Of a stretch of DNA of 64,000 nucleotides, positions 27,341 through 37,619 are shown piece after piece. The position numbers were made by a program, and so were the translations under genes. Origin of the DNA: Altererythrobacter sp. KTW20L (GTDB lineage: Bacteria > Pseudomonadota > Alphaproteobacteria > Sphingomonadales > Sphingomonadaceae); the NCBI RefSeq assembly GCF_023501975.1, contig NZ_JAMFLH010000007.1, positions 1-64,000 on the forward strand, given 5' to 3'. Each line of letters starts with the position of its first letter. Position 1 is the first letter of the stretch. Below the pieces are notes generated by a model that saw only the letters and a list, made by a program, of their open reading frames with translations, was not told the origin of the DNA and did no database searches.

Positions 27341-27832
27341 TCAGTTTGCCGACCCGTCATCGCCCGGTGCGAGCAGGCGTGCCGGGAAGCTCACCTTGTC
27401 GCCGCGCACGAAAGTGATGGTCACTTCCACTTCGCCGCCGGGCTCCATGCCTTCGGCCAGGTTGAACGCCATCACGTGCTTGCCACCCGGCTCGAATACC
27501 GCCGTTTCCCCCGCCATGACGGGGATCTGTTCAAGCTGCTGCATGTCCACACGGCCCTCCCACTCGGCAGTCTCGTGGAACATGGCGCTTTCCGCGCCGG
27601 CAACGTGGACGCTGCGCATGGTCTGCATTTCCGTGCCATCGTTGACGACGTTGAAATAGACGGAGGCCGGATTGCCTGTGGCGGCGGGAAGGTTCATCCG
27701 CCCGTCGGTTACCGAAATGCCATCGGGCGCTTCGGGCGCGGTCTCTACCGGGGCTTCCGGTTCCGAACCGCAGGCAGCCAGTCCGGCCACCATGACCAGT
27801 CCTGCGACAGATGCGATGAATACTCTCTTCAT
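27341..27832 (-). CDS. copper chaperone PCu(A)C
   Basis: Predicted periplasmic copper-transfer lipoprotein of 163 aa (PCuAC family), which delivers Cu(I) to cytochrome oxidase. The signal peptide ends in the lipobox LAAC. The copper motif is intact: His in MFHETAE, ten residues later Met in RVDM, then 21 residues to HVM in GGKHVMAF, that is H-x10-M-x21-H-x-M exactly. The ATG at 27832 was chosen because a short upstream extension would precede a normal signal peptide. Its partner genes (cox assembly) are not in the window. Confidence 0.9.
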   Translation of the reverse strand: MKRVFIASVAGLVMVAGLAACGSEPEAPVETAPEAPDGISVTDGRMNLPAATGNPASVYFNVVNDGTEMQTMRSVHVAGAESAMFHETAEWEGRVDMQQLEQIPVMAGETAVFEPGGKHVMAFNLAEGMEPGGEVEVTITFVRGDKVSFPARLLAPGDDGSAN

Positions 27833-27936
27833 GTCCGTTCCTCCCCTGCGATTGTTGTCGCGCCGCTTGTATGCCGTGGCACCCGCCCTGCCAAGTGCCC
27901 TGCGACCAATGTGAAGCATGTGCTTTGCCCGGCGGG

Positions 27937-27964
27937 CTTGTCGCCTGCAAAACCCCTCCTATAT
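27937..27964 (+). promoter_or_regulatory. RpoH-type (sigma-32) promoter for dnaK
   Basis: The -35 box CTTG is followed after 17 bases by CCTATAT, matching the alphaproteobacterial RpoH consensus (CTTG with a C/CCTAT-type -10). A transcript starting here would have a leader of roughly 95 bases before the dnaK ATG at 28068. No CIRCE palindrome was seen nearby. Confidence 0.65.
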
Positions 27965-28067
27965 CGCGGCTCAAGTAGTGAGTTTGTATTCCGAGCTGCC
28001 AACTGGTTCTGCCGTGGGACGGGGAACCGAGGTGCAGCGTCCAGATGTAAGGAAGAGTGGGGAACAC

Positions 28068-29996
<1,929 letters not shown>

Positions 29997-30018
29997 TTGC
30001 CTGACAGATGACCTGCCT

Positions 30019-30046
30019 CGCCGCCGGTGTAGCAATACCGGCGGCG
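30019..30046 (+). terminator. hairpin between dnaK and dnaJ
   Basis: A perfect 10-bp stem (CGCCGCCGGT paired with ACCGGCGGCG) with an 8-base loop sits between the two genes. No T-tract follows, so it is more likely a partial attenuator or mRNA-stability element setting a lower dnaJ level than a full terminator. Confidence 0.55.
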
Positions 30047-30068
30047 AACAGGCTTTGAGGGGGCCTTG

Positions 30069-31187
30069 ATGTCTTCGTCCACCATCGATTTCTACCAGTT
30101 GCTCGAAGTCAGCCGCGATGCGGATGGCGACACGATCAAGCGCGCCTATCGCAAGCTGGCGATGCAGTATCACCCGGACCGCAACCCGGGCGATGCCGAG
30201 TGCGAAGCGCGCTTCAAGTCCATCAGCGTGGCCTATGACTGCCTCAAGGATCCGCAGAAGCGCGCGGCCTACGATCGCTATGGCCACGAAGCATTCACCC
30301 AGGGCCATGGCGGCGGCGGCCAGCATGCCGATTTCGGCGACATCGGCGATATCTTCGAAACGATCTTCGGCAGCGCCTTTGGTGGCGGCGGTGGTCGTGC
30401 CCGTCCGCGCCGCGGGGCTGACCTGCGCTATGACATGGAGATCGGGCTGGAAGAGGCCTTCTTGGGCCGCAACTCCACGATCGAAGTCGAAGTTGCCACC
30501 CAGTGCGACAACTGCGATGGCAGCGGGGCCGCACCCGGTACCGGCAAGCGCCGCTGCAACACCTGCCACGGCCACGGCAAGGTCCGCGCGCAGCAGGGTC
30601 TGTTCGTAATCGAACGGCCGTGCCCGGTCTGCCATGGCCGCGGTGAAGTGCTCGAACAGGCTTGCGGTGATTGCCGGGGCGAAGGCCGGGTGGACAAGGT
30701 CCAGCGGCTCGACGTCGAAGTGCCGCCAGGCGTGGACAACGGCACCCGCATCCGCCTTTCAGGCAAGGGCGAGGCCGGTCCACAGGGCGCGCCATCGGGC
30801 GACCTCTACATCTTCATCCACGTGCGCCCGCACAGCGTGTTCCAGCGCGAGGGTACAGCGCTGTTCACCCGCATGCCGATCACCTTCACCACGGCAGCGC
30901 TGGGCGGCTGCGTGGAAATCCCCGGGATCGATGGTGACACCCACACTCTCGACATTCCTGCGGGCATCCAGACAGGCAAGCAGCTGCGCAAGCGCGGCGC
31001 GGGCATGCCGGTGCTGCAGGGGCGCGGGCGGGGTGACCTGGTGGTCGAAGTGCAGGTGGAAACGCCGACCAAGCTATCGGCCCGCCAGAAGGAAATCCTG
31101 CGCGAATTCCGCGAGACCGAAACCGGCGACGAATGCCCGGAAAGCCGCGGCTTCTTCGAGCGGTTGAAGGATGCGTTTTCGGGCTAG
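30069..31187 (+). CDS. dnaJ: co-chaperone DnaJ (Hsp40)
   Basis: A 372-aa type I J-protein that stimulates DnaK ATPase. The J domain includes the HPD motif in MQYHPDRNPGDAE, followed by the Gly-rich stretch (GHGGGGQHADFG, FGGGGGRAR), four CxxCxGxG zinc-binding repeats (CDNCDGSG, CNTCHGHG, CPVCHGRG, CGDCRGEG) and the C-terminal substrate domain. The ATG at 30069 was preferred over a TTG three bases upstream; a G-rich site lies before it. Its stop codon shares a CTAG with the convergent patatin gene. Confidence 0.97.
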   Translation: MSSSTIDFYQLLEVSRDADGDTIKRAYRKLAMQYHPDRNPGDAECEARFKSISVAYDCLKDPQKRAAYDRYGHEAFTQGHGGGGQHADFGDIGDIFETIFGSAFGGGGGRARPRRGADLRYDMEIGLEEAFLGRNSTIEVEVATQCDNCDGSGAAPGTGKRRCNTCHGHGKVRAQQGLFVIERPCPVCHGRGEVLEQACGDCRGEGRVDKVQRLDVEVPPGVDNGTRIRLSGKGEAGPQGAPSGDLYIFIHVRPHSVFQREGTALFTRMPITFTTAALGGCVEIPGIDGDTHTLDIPAGIQTGKQLRKRGAGMPVLQGRGRGDLVVEVQVETPTKLSARQKEILREFRETETGDECPESRGFFERLKDAFSG

Positions 31188-33496
31188 CTGCCCATCGTCT
31201 CCACCTCGGCACGCAAACCGGTGATCAGGCCCGGGTCGGCCTTCAGACGCACCTCTTCCTCGTCAAGGATGGCAAGGAAGAGGCGGCGCTTGATCTGATG
31301 GCACTGGTCCATCGGAATGGCCGATGGAACGGTTGAGCAGACCAGGTCGATCATTCGTTCAGCTCCGTGCAATCGCCCCCACAGGTAATCGTTCTCGCGG
31401 TAGGCGCGGCTGAAGAAGGCACCGAAGTTGTAGAACTCGATCCCCCGCAAGGTCGCCGCAGTGCCGCCCTGGCGGATCGAAGGAGCATCGTCGGGCGAGA
31501 TGCGGTCAACCTTGATAGGATCGAACTCGGTCAGCCCTTCGTTGCGCAGCAGGGGCAGGGTGGCGACATCGTAGAACGGGAACCCGAGATAGGCGAGCAG
31601 CATACGGCGTCGAAGCGGCCGGGGCATGACTTCGAGGCCCGCGCTCAGCAACACCTCCACCTCCCGGTCGAGCCCCGGTAGGTCCCGCCGCGCGGCGATT
31701 TCGGCGAGGACTGCGGCTGCATTGCTGGTCACGTCATCGGCCAGCAAGGCAAATTCGTCGCCCGGCCCCAGGTCTCCTTCACGCTCGAAGTAGAGCGCCA
31801 GCGCACGGTAGATGACTTCGCGCCCGGCATCGCGGTCGGCTTCGGTGATTTCGGGATCGTCCTCCCACTCGCGCGACAGACGGCGGGCGAGCAGGCGCAG
31901 GCGGCGGATGCGGAACCCGATGTCGTGGGCGCGGAAGAACTCGATGGCCGGTTCGTTCGCGCCGCCCTTAGGCTCGGCCAGCGAGACCATGCCCGACGCC
32001 TCGCAACTTTCGCGCAGCAGCAGGCCGACCTTGCGCGCATCGCTCGATTGCAAGCCCGGCGCATGGGCCACCACCAGCTTGGCCAAGCGGGCGATGACGC
32101 CGGAAAACTTGGTTTCGGCGTAGGAATGGAAGGCGAACCCGGCCTGCTCGGCGGCGGCCTGTTGTGCCTTGACCCGCCAGTTGGCGAGGCGTTTGGGCGT
32201 GGGACTGTCGAGGAACAGGGTGCGGCCGAACAGGCTGTCCACCGCGCGTTCCACTTCGGGGCGCAGGCGCTGGATGATCCGCCCCATGTCCATCGCCTCG
32301 CGCGACATGGCCTGGATCTGTTCGAGGTTGTCGCGGATCGGCTGCTCGCGCGGGATGGCTGAGATCGAGCCGAAGATCGCGCGGAAGAAGCCCACTTCCT
32401 CGTGCCGGTTGCCGATGACCCGGCGGCGGTCGGGCGTGGGATCGATATAGACGAAGCGCCGGTCCACCTCGCGCTGGGCCGGCCGGTCCTTCAGCGCCCC
32501 CATCGCCTCATAGAAAGGCGCATTGACCAACACCGAGCCATCAACCAGCGATACATCGTCCACATCCCCGTTGCGCGCGTGGACCGGCATGACCCGCTCG
32601 ACGAACTGCGTTCGGCCGGGCCATTCCAGCCCGCGCTGGCGAGCCAGGCGGTCGATCTCGGCCAGCTTGAGGGGCGGGAAGGCCCCAGGAAAGCTGGCGG
32701 TGGAGCGCGCCGCCAGCGTCAGTTCGAGCAGGTTGGCCAGGGGCTTGCCTGCTTCGGCCGGAACCTTCGCCCGGAAACCGATAGGCAGGCGGTGCTCGCT
32801 CTCGTCCACCAGCGGCGGGCTGTTGAGGTAGAGCGGTTGCAAGTGGCCGTGGAAATCGGTCGCGGTCACGAACAAGTCGAGCGGATGGTTGGCTGGCAGC
32901 AGCGGTGTGCCGCATGGCGCATCGGCCATGGCTTGCAGGGCATTGGCGAGCAGGTTGGAAAAACCGATGCCGGAGAACGGCGGTTCGAACCAGCGACTGC
33001 GCACGAAGCGGGCGAGCTTCTTGCGTACATCGGCGCGCATTTCCGGGGCGACACTTTCGGATACCACGTTGCCGGGGCGTGAGAGCAGCATCTCGACCAC
33101 TGGCGGTGCCCAGAACTTGGCGGCGCGGGTCCACAATTGCGCTTCGGGATCGAGCAGGCGATCGACATCGGCGGTTTCCAGCCACAGGTCCGTCAGCGGA
33201 TCCAATGACTGGCCCGAATGGATCGCCTGGGCGAGGAAAACGGCGTTGATTCCGCCCGCGCTGGCTCCTGTCAGGATATCGGGCAGCACTCGAAGCCGCA
33301 GGTCGTGTTCGCTCGCCAGGGTGTCGAACACCTCGCGGTAGATCGCTTCCGAACCCGTCCCTGACGGTGCCAGGCCATGAAAATCGCGGCTGGCGCGGGC
33401 GAGCTTCCAGATCTCCTTGGTGACCCCGTGCATATAGACCGCCAGGCTGATCCCGCCGTAGCAGATGAGGGCAATGCGGAGTTCCTTCTGGCGCAT
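31184..33496 (-). CDS. patatin-like phospholipase, DUF3376-type
   Basis: A 770-aa patatin-related protein. The lipase core has the oxyanion GGISLAVYMHG, the nucleophile elbow TGASAGGINAVFLAQ (Ser79) and the catalytic dyad Asp in LVDGSVLVNAPF. The long C-terminal part (about residues 380-770) is predicted to be the DUF3376-type region found in long patatin-related proteins of actinobacteria and alphaproteobacteria. No signal peptide is seen, so it probably acts in the cytoplasm or at the inner membrane on phospholipids. The start at 33496 gives the family N-terminus; a longer frame up to 33559 is unlikely. Ends convergently with dnaJ. Confidence 0.85.
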   Translation of the reverse strand: MRQKELRIALICYGGISLAVYMHGVTKEIWKLARASRDFHGLAPSGTGSEAIYREVFDTLASEHDLRLRVLPDILTGASAGGINAVFLAQAIHSGQSLDPLTDLWLETADVDRLLDPEAQLWTRAAKFWAPPVVEMLLSRPGNVVSESVAPEMRADVRKKLARFVRSRWFEPPFSGIGFSNLLANALQAMADAPCGTPLLPANHPLDLFVTATDFHGHLQPLYLNSPPLVDESEHRLPIGFRAKVPAEAGKPLANLLELTLAARSTASFPGAFPPLKLAEIDRLARQRGLEWPGRTQFVERVMPVHARNGDVDDVSLVDGSVLVNAPFYEAMGALKDRPAQREVDRRFVYIDPTPDRRRVIGNRHEEVGFFRAIFGSISAIPREQPIRDNLEQIQAMSREAMDMGRIIQRLRPEVERAVDSLFGRTLFLDSPTPKRLANWRVKAQQAAAEQAGFAFHSYAETKFSGVIARLAKLVVAHAPGLQSSDARKVGLLLRESCEASGMVSLAEPKGGANEPAIEFFRAHDIGFRIRRLRLLARRLSREWEDDPEITEADRDAGREVIYRALALYFEREGDLGPGDEFALLADDVTSNAAAVLAEIAARRDLPGLDREVEVLLSAGLEVMPRPLRRRMLLAYLGFPFYDVATLPLLRNEGLTEFDPIKVDRISPDDAPSIRQGGTAATLRGIEFYNFGAFFSRAYRENDYLWGRLHGAERMIDLVCSTVPSAIPMDQCHQIKRRLFLAILDEEEVRLKADPGLITGLRAEVETMGS

Positions 33497-33583
33497 GGCT
33501 GCGTCTTGTGGCGCGGCGCGCCTGTGAATGCAATCACCACAAAGCCGATTGCGTTCCACCTATGTTCCGATTAGGCAGCCCCT

Positions 33584-34951
33584 ATGGCTAAACCAAAGCG
33601 CCGCTTTATCTGTACCGAATGTGGCGGCATCTCGCACCGCTGGCAGGGGCAGTGCCCCGATTGTTCGGAATGGAACACGCTGGAGGAAGAGGTGGCCGAG
33701 ACCGCCTTTTCGGCCAAGCATCACCTCGCCACCGGCGGGCGGCGGATCCAGTTCGAAGCGCTCGACACGCCAACTACGCCGCTGGCGCGCAGCACCACGG
33801 GGCTTGCGGAGTTCGACCGGGCGCTGGGCGGCGGGATCGTGCCGGGTAGTGCGATCCTTATGGGGGGCGAACCGGGCATCGGCAAATCGACCCTGCTGCT
33901 CCAGGCCGCCGCCGCCATTGCCCGCAGCGGCAAGGACGCGGTCTATGTCAGCGGTGAAGAGGCGACCGGCCAGGTACGGCTGCGTGCCAGCAGGCTGGGG
34001 CTGGCCGATGCGCCGATCAGGCTCGCCTCTGCCACTTCGGTGCGCGATATCCTGACCACGCTGGGCGACGGCACGCCGCCCGCGCTGCTGGTGGTCGATT
34101 CGATCCAGACCATGCATTCCGACATGATCGAAGGCGCGCCGGGCACGGTCAGCCAGGTCCGCGCCAGCGCATTCGAACTGATCCGCTATGCCAAGGAAAA
34201 CGGCGTGGCGCTGGTGCTGGTGGGGCACGTCACCAAGGATGGCTCGATCGCCGGGCCGCGCGTGCTGGAACACATGGTCGACGTGGTGATGAGCTTCGAG
34301 GGGGAGCGCAGCCACCAGTACCGCATCCTGCGCGCGCTGAAAAACCGCTTCGGGGCGGTGGACGAGATTGGCGTCTTTGCCATGGAAGGGCATGGGCTGG
34401 CCGAGGTATCGAACCCCTCGATGCTGTTCCTTTCCGGACGGGAAGAGCCGCTGGCCGGTTCCGCCGTGTTCCCCGCGCTGGAAGGCACGCGCCCGGTGCT
34501 GGTGGAAATCCAGGCGCTGATCGTGCGGCTGCAATCGGGTGCCACACCGCGCCGCGCGGTGGTGGGATGGGACAGCGGACGGCTTGCCATGCTGCTGGCC
34601 GTGCTGGAATCGCGCTGCGGGCTCAATTTCTCCTCGGCCGAAGTTTATTTGAATGTGGCAGGCGGATATCGCCTGTCGGACCCTGCGGCAGACCTTGCCG
34701 TGGCTGCTGCCCTGGTCTCGGCACTGGCCGACAAGCCGTTGCCCTTGCGCGCTATCTGGTTTGGCGAAGTGTCGCTGTCGGGCGAGATCCGACCGGTCAG
34801 CCATGCCAACCTGCGGGTGAAGGAAGCCGCCAAGCTGGGCTTCGACCAGGCCTGCGGTCCACTGCTGGACAGTCCGCCTGCCGGAAAAATGCGCTATGGC
34901 GGTATCGGCGGACTGCCGGGCCTCGTTGACCGGGTGATGGTAAGCGCATAG
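33584..34951 (+). CDS. radA: DNA repair protein RadA (Sms)
   Basis: A 455-aa RecA-like motor that helps process recombination intermediates by driving branch migration. Seen: N-terminal zinc finger C-x2-C-x11-C-x2-C (CTECGGISHRWQGQCPDC), Walker A GGEPGIGKSTLLLQ, Walker B LLVVDSIQTMH, the RadA-specific KNRFGAVDE motif and a Lon-protease-like C-terminal domain. Standard length and order. It is followed by cvpA after 13 bases and shares its direction, so it may be part of a small operon with cvpA and the NifU-like gene. Confidence 0.96.
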   Translation: MAKPKRRFICTECGGISHRWQGQCPDCSEWNTLEEEVAETAFSAKHHLATGGRRIQFEALDTPTTPLARSTTGLAEFDRALGGGIVPGSAILMGGEPGIGKSTLLLQAAAAIARSGKDAVYVSGEEATGQVRLRASRLGLADAPIRLASATSVRDILTTLGDGTPPALLVVDSIQTMHSDMIEGAPGTVSQVRASAFELIRYAKENGVALVLVGHVTKDGSIAGPRVLEHMVDVVMSFEGERSHQYRILRALKNRFGAVDEIGVFAMEGHGLAEVSNPSMLFLSGREEPLAGSAVFPALEGTRPVLVEIQALIVRLQSGATPRRAVVGWDSGRLAMLLAVLESRCGLNFSSAEVYLNVAGGYRLSDPAADLAVAAALVSALADKPLPLRAIWFGEVSLSGEIRPVSHANLRVKEAAKLGFDQACGPLLDSPPAGKMRYGGIGGLPGLVDRVMVSA

Positions 34952-34964
34952 ATTCAGCGGCGCA

Positions 34965-35489
34965 ATGACAGTGTTTGATATCTTCGTGCTCGTGGTGGTG
35001 GGTACCGCTGCCATCGGCGGCTTCCTGCGCGGTTTCGTGCACGAGGTGCTGTCGCTTGCCGCATGGGTGTTAGCGATCTTCGCCATCCGCTATCTCCACA
35101 CGGACCTGACCCAGATCATCTTTGCCTTTATCGGCACGCCCACGGGGGCGGCGCTGCTGGCTTTCGCCCTGTTGCTGCTGATCCCCTATGCCGCCATGCG
35201 GCTGATCGCCCGCAAGGCCGGGAACAGCGCGCGCAAGTCAGCCCTTGGCCCGATTGACCGGGTGCTGGGCTTCGGCTTCGGCGCGGTGAAAGGCACGATC
35301 ATAGTGGTCTTCGCCTTCTCCATCGTGGCCCTGGGATACGATTCGACATGGGGCGTGGGCGGACGGCCCGACTGGATAAGCACGGCGCGCACCTATCCCT
35401 TCGTCAATGCAAGCTCGGAAGAGATGGTGCAACTGATCGCCGAACGTCGCGCCGCCTTGCTGGGCAGCAGCGCGGGTGATGACGAATGA
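34965..35489 (+). CDS. CvpA family membrane protein
   Basis: A 174-aa inner-membrane protein of the CvpA family, named after its need for colicin V production in E. coli; the function elsewhere is uncertain (envelope stress, purine-linked regulation). Seen: MTVFDIFVLVVVGTAAIGGFLRGFVHEVLSLAAWV at the N-terminus, in parts VVVGTAAIGGFLRGFVHEV and LSLAAWVLAIFAIRY, four hydrophobic segments and the family motif GPIDRVLGFGFGAVKG. It overlaps the next gene by 4 bases (ATGA), which supports an operon with the NifU-like protein. Confidence 0.9.
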   Translation: MTVFDIFVLVVVGTAAIGGFLRGFVHEVLSLAAWVLAIFAIRYLHTDLTQIIFAFIGTPTGAALLAFALLLLIPYAAMRLIARKAGNSARKSALGPIDRVLGFGFGAVKGTIIVVFAFSIVALGYDSTWGVGGRPDWISTARTYPFVNASSEEMVQLIAERRAALLGSSAGDDE

Positions 35490-35917
35490 ACGTCGCCAGG
35501 CTCTATACGCCCGAACTGCTGGGGCTGACCGTGGAACTGGCGGGCTGGCCGCCGATGGAAAACCTTCCACTGCACGGTTCTGCCCGTTCGGCCACCTGCG
35601 GCTCCACCCTGGGCATCGACCTGGCGCTGGACGAGGGCGGGGCGATCGATTGCCTTGGCCTGCGCGTACGGGCCTGCGCTGTCGGCCAGGCTTCTGCCGC
35701 GATCTTCGCCCGCCATGCGAAGGGCCGTGATCTTGCGGCGATTACCTCGGCCCATGACCGGATCGAAGGCTGGCTCGACGCCGAGGCGCCGATAGCGGAA
35801 TGGCCGGACATGGTCCTGCTGGCCCCGGCGCGCGAGTTTCCCGGCAGGCACGGTGCGATCCTGCTGCCGTGGAAGGCTGCGATAGAGGCTCTTTCCAGCG
35901 GCCCTGTGCCAAGCTAG
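35486..35917 (+). CDS. NifU-like iron-sulfur scaffold domain protein
   Basis: A 143-aa protein resembling the N-terminal NifU / IscU scaffold. Cysteines in SATCGSTLGIDL and VRACAVGQASAAIFARHA fit the first two ligand positions. The third cysteine of IscU (usually in a C-x-x-L-P/W context) is replaced: the equivalent region reads FPGRHGAILLPWKAA. Homologues in sphingomonads are annotated as iron-sulfur assembly scaffold proteins despite this. A genuine scaffold function is therefore uncertain. It overlaps the cvpA stop, so it is translationally coupled to an unrelated membrane protein. Confidence 0.75.
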   Translation: MNVARLYTPELLGLTVELAGWPPMENLPLHGSARSATCGSTLGIDLALDEGGAIDCLGLRVRACAVGQASAAIFARHAKGRDLAAITSAHDRIEGWLDAEAPIAEWPDMVLLAPAREFPGRHGAILLPWKAAIEALSSGPVPS

Positions 35918-35948
35918 TCCAACCCTTGCTTGAAAGGCGGGGGATTGC

Positions 35949-37619
35949 ATGGCGACTGTAAGCGGGGTGGCGGGCGGCGGAATGCCCGACAGCGGGGGAA
36001 GCGGGACCGAACTGGCCGGGCGTGAACCGACGAGGAAAGAGATTCGCATGGTGATCGCCGCCTCGTCGGCCGGCACCGTGTTCGAATGGTACGATTTCTT
36101 CATCTACGGCACGCTGGCGGTGTTCATCAGCCAGGCGTTCTTTCCCTCGGGCAATGCCACGCTGTCCCTACTGCTCACTTGGGCTGGTTTTGCGGTGGGC
36201 TTCGGCTTCCGACCGCTTGGCGCGATCCTGTTCGGCTATCTGGGCGACAGGCTGGGCCGCAAGTACACCTTCCTCGTCACCGTCACCCTGATGGGTGTGG
36301 CCACGGCGGGTGTGGGCTTGGTGCCGAGCGCCGAGTCCATCGGTATCACCGCCCCCATCATCGTGCTGTTGCTGCGCATTGCCCAGGGCCTGGCACTGGG
36401 CGGTGAATACGGCGGGGCGGCGATCTATGTGGCCGAACATTCGCCGCCGCATCGCCGCGGTTTTTTCACCAGCTTCATCCAGGCCAGCGTCATCGGCGGT
36501 TTCGTGCTGAGTCTGCTGGTCGTGCTGTTCTGCCGCTTCATCATCCCGGAAGAAGCCTTCCGCGAATGGGGTTGGCGGGTGCCCTTCCTGCTGTCGATCG
36601 CCCTGCTCGGCATATCGCTGTGGATGCGGCTGAAGCTGTCCGAAAGCCCGGTTTTTCTAGCGATGAAGGAAGAAGGGGGGATGTCGAAGAATCCCTTCAT
36701 CGAAAGCTTCACCTATCCGCGCAACAAGCGCCGCATCTTCATCGCCATGTTCGGCGTGGCCTGCGGCTTGACGATCATCTTCTACACCGCGCTGTTCTCC
36801 TCGCTGTCGTTCCTGAAAGGTCCCATGCGGGTGGACGATACGACGGCGGAACTGCTGGTCGGCTTCGCCTCTCTGACGGCCTGCGTGTTCTTCGTCTATT
36901 TCGGCTGGCTGTCGGACCGGGTGGGGCGCAAGAAGCCGATCGTCTGGGGCTATGCCGTGACCCTGGTGGTGCTGTTCCCGGCATTCTGGGGCATTGCCGC
37001 CCTGGCCAATCCCGGCCTTGCCGCCAGCGCGCGCACTGCGCCTGTCACCATCACCGGCCCGGCCTGCGACTACGATCCCTTCGCCTCGGTGCAGGATACG
37101 TCCTGCGGGCAGTTGCTGGCCGACATGACCGCCATCGGCATCCCCTACCAGGTTGAAGCGGGGGCGACGCTGTCGCTGACTACTGGGAATTCGGCGTTCG
37201 ATCTCGACAGTGCAGGTGAAGCCGGGGCAGACCGGCGCGTCGCGATAACCGGATGGCTCGCCACTCATGGCTACAACCTCGAAAAGCAGGTGCCGCCGAG
37301 GATAAACCTTGCGGGCATATTCGTCATCCTTGTCGGGCTGGGGGCCTTGTCGGGGGCGACCTTCGGATCGGTCGCGGCGCTGCTGTCCGAGATGTTTCCG
37401 CCGCGCATCCGTTACAGCTCGATGTCGATCCCCTATCATATCGGCACCGGCTATTTCGGCGGCTTCCTGCCGCTGATCGCGGGCTATATCGTGGCGCGCA
37501 CCGGCGATATCTTTGCCGGGTTGTGGTACACTTGGGCGCTGCTGGTGGTGGCACTTATTGTGGCCTGGTGGGGCCTGCCGAATGGACCACCGCGAGACTT
37601 TGCCGATGAAATTGCCTGA
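35949..37619 (+). CDS. MHS-family MFS transporter with long periplasmic-type insert
   Basis: Metabolite:H+ symporter of the ProP / KgtP / ShiA type, 556 aa. Seen: AASSAGTVFEWYDFFIYG (MHS signature), FRPLGAILFGYLGDRLGRKYTFL, RIAQGLALGGEYGGAAIYVAEHSP and LSDRVGRKKPIVWGY. Standard MHS proteins are about 430-450 aa; this one has an insertion of about 100 residues (roughly 354-452) between late transmembrane segments, containing two cysteines (373 and 386). The transported solute is unknown. Its 3' end overlaps the alr start region by 14 bases, so both are likely co-expressed. Confidence 0.85.
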   Translation: MATVSGVAGGGMPDSGGSGTELAGREPTRKEIRMVIAASSAGTVFEWYDFFIYGTLAVFISQAFFPSGNATLSLLLTWAGFAVGFGFRPLGAILFGYLGDRLGRKYTFLVTVTLMGVATAGVGLVPSAESIGITAPIIVLLLRIAQGLALGGEYGGAAIYVAEHSPPHRRGFFTSFIQASVIGGFVLSLLVVLFCRFIIPEEAFREWGWRVPFLLSIALLGISLWMRLKLSESPVFLAMKEEGGMSKNPFIESFTYPRNKRRIFIAMFGVACGLTIIFYTALFSSLSFLKGPMRVDDTTAELLVGFASLTACVFFVYFGWLSDRVGRKKPIVWGYAVTLVVLFPAFWGIAALANPGLAASARTAPVTITGPACDYDPFASVQDTSCGQLLADMTAIGIPYQVEAGATLSLTTGNSAFDLDSAGEAGADRRVAITGWLATHGYNLEKQVPPRINLAGIFVILVGLGALSGATFGSVAALLSEMFPPRIRYSSMSIPYHIGTGYFGGFLPLIAGYIVARTGDIFAGLWYTWALLVVALIVAWWGLPNGPPRDFADEIA

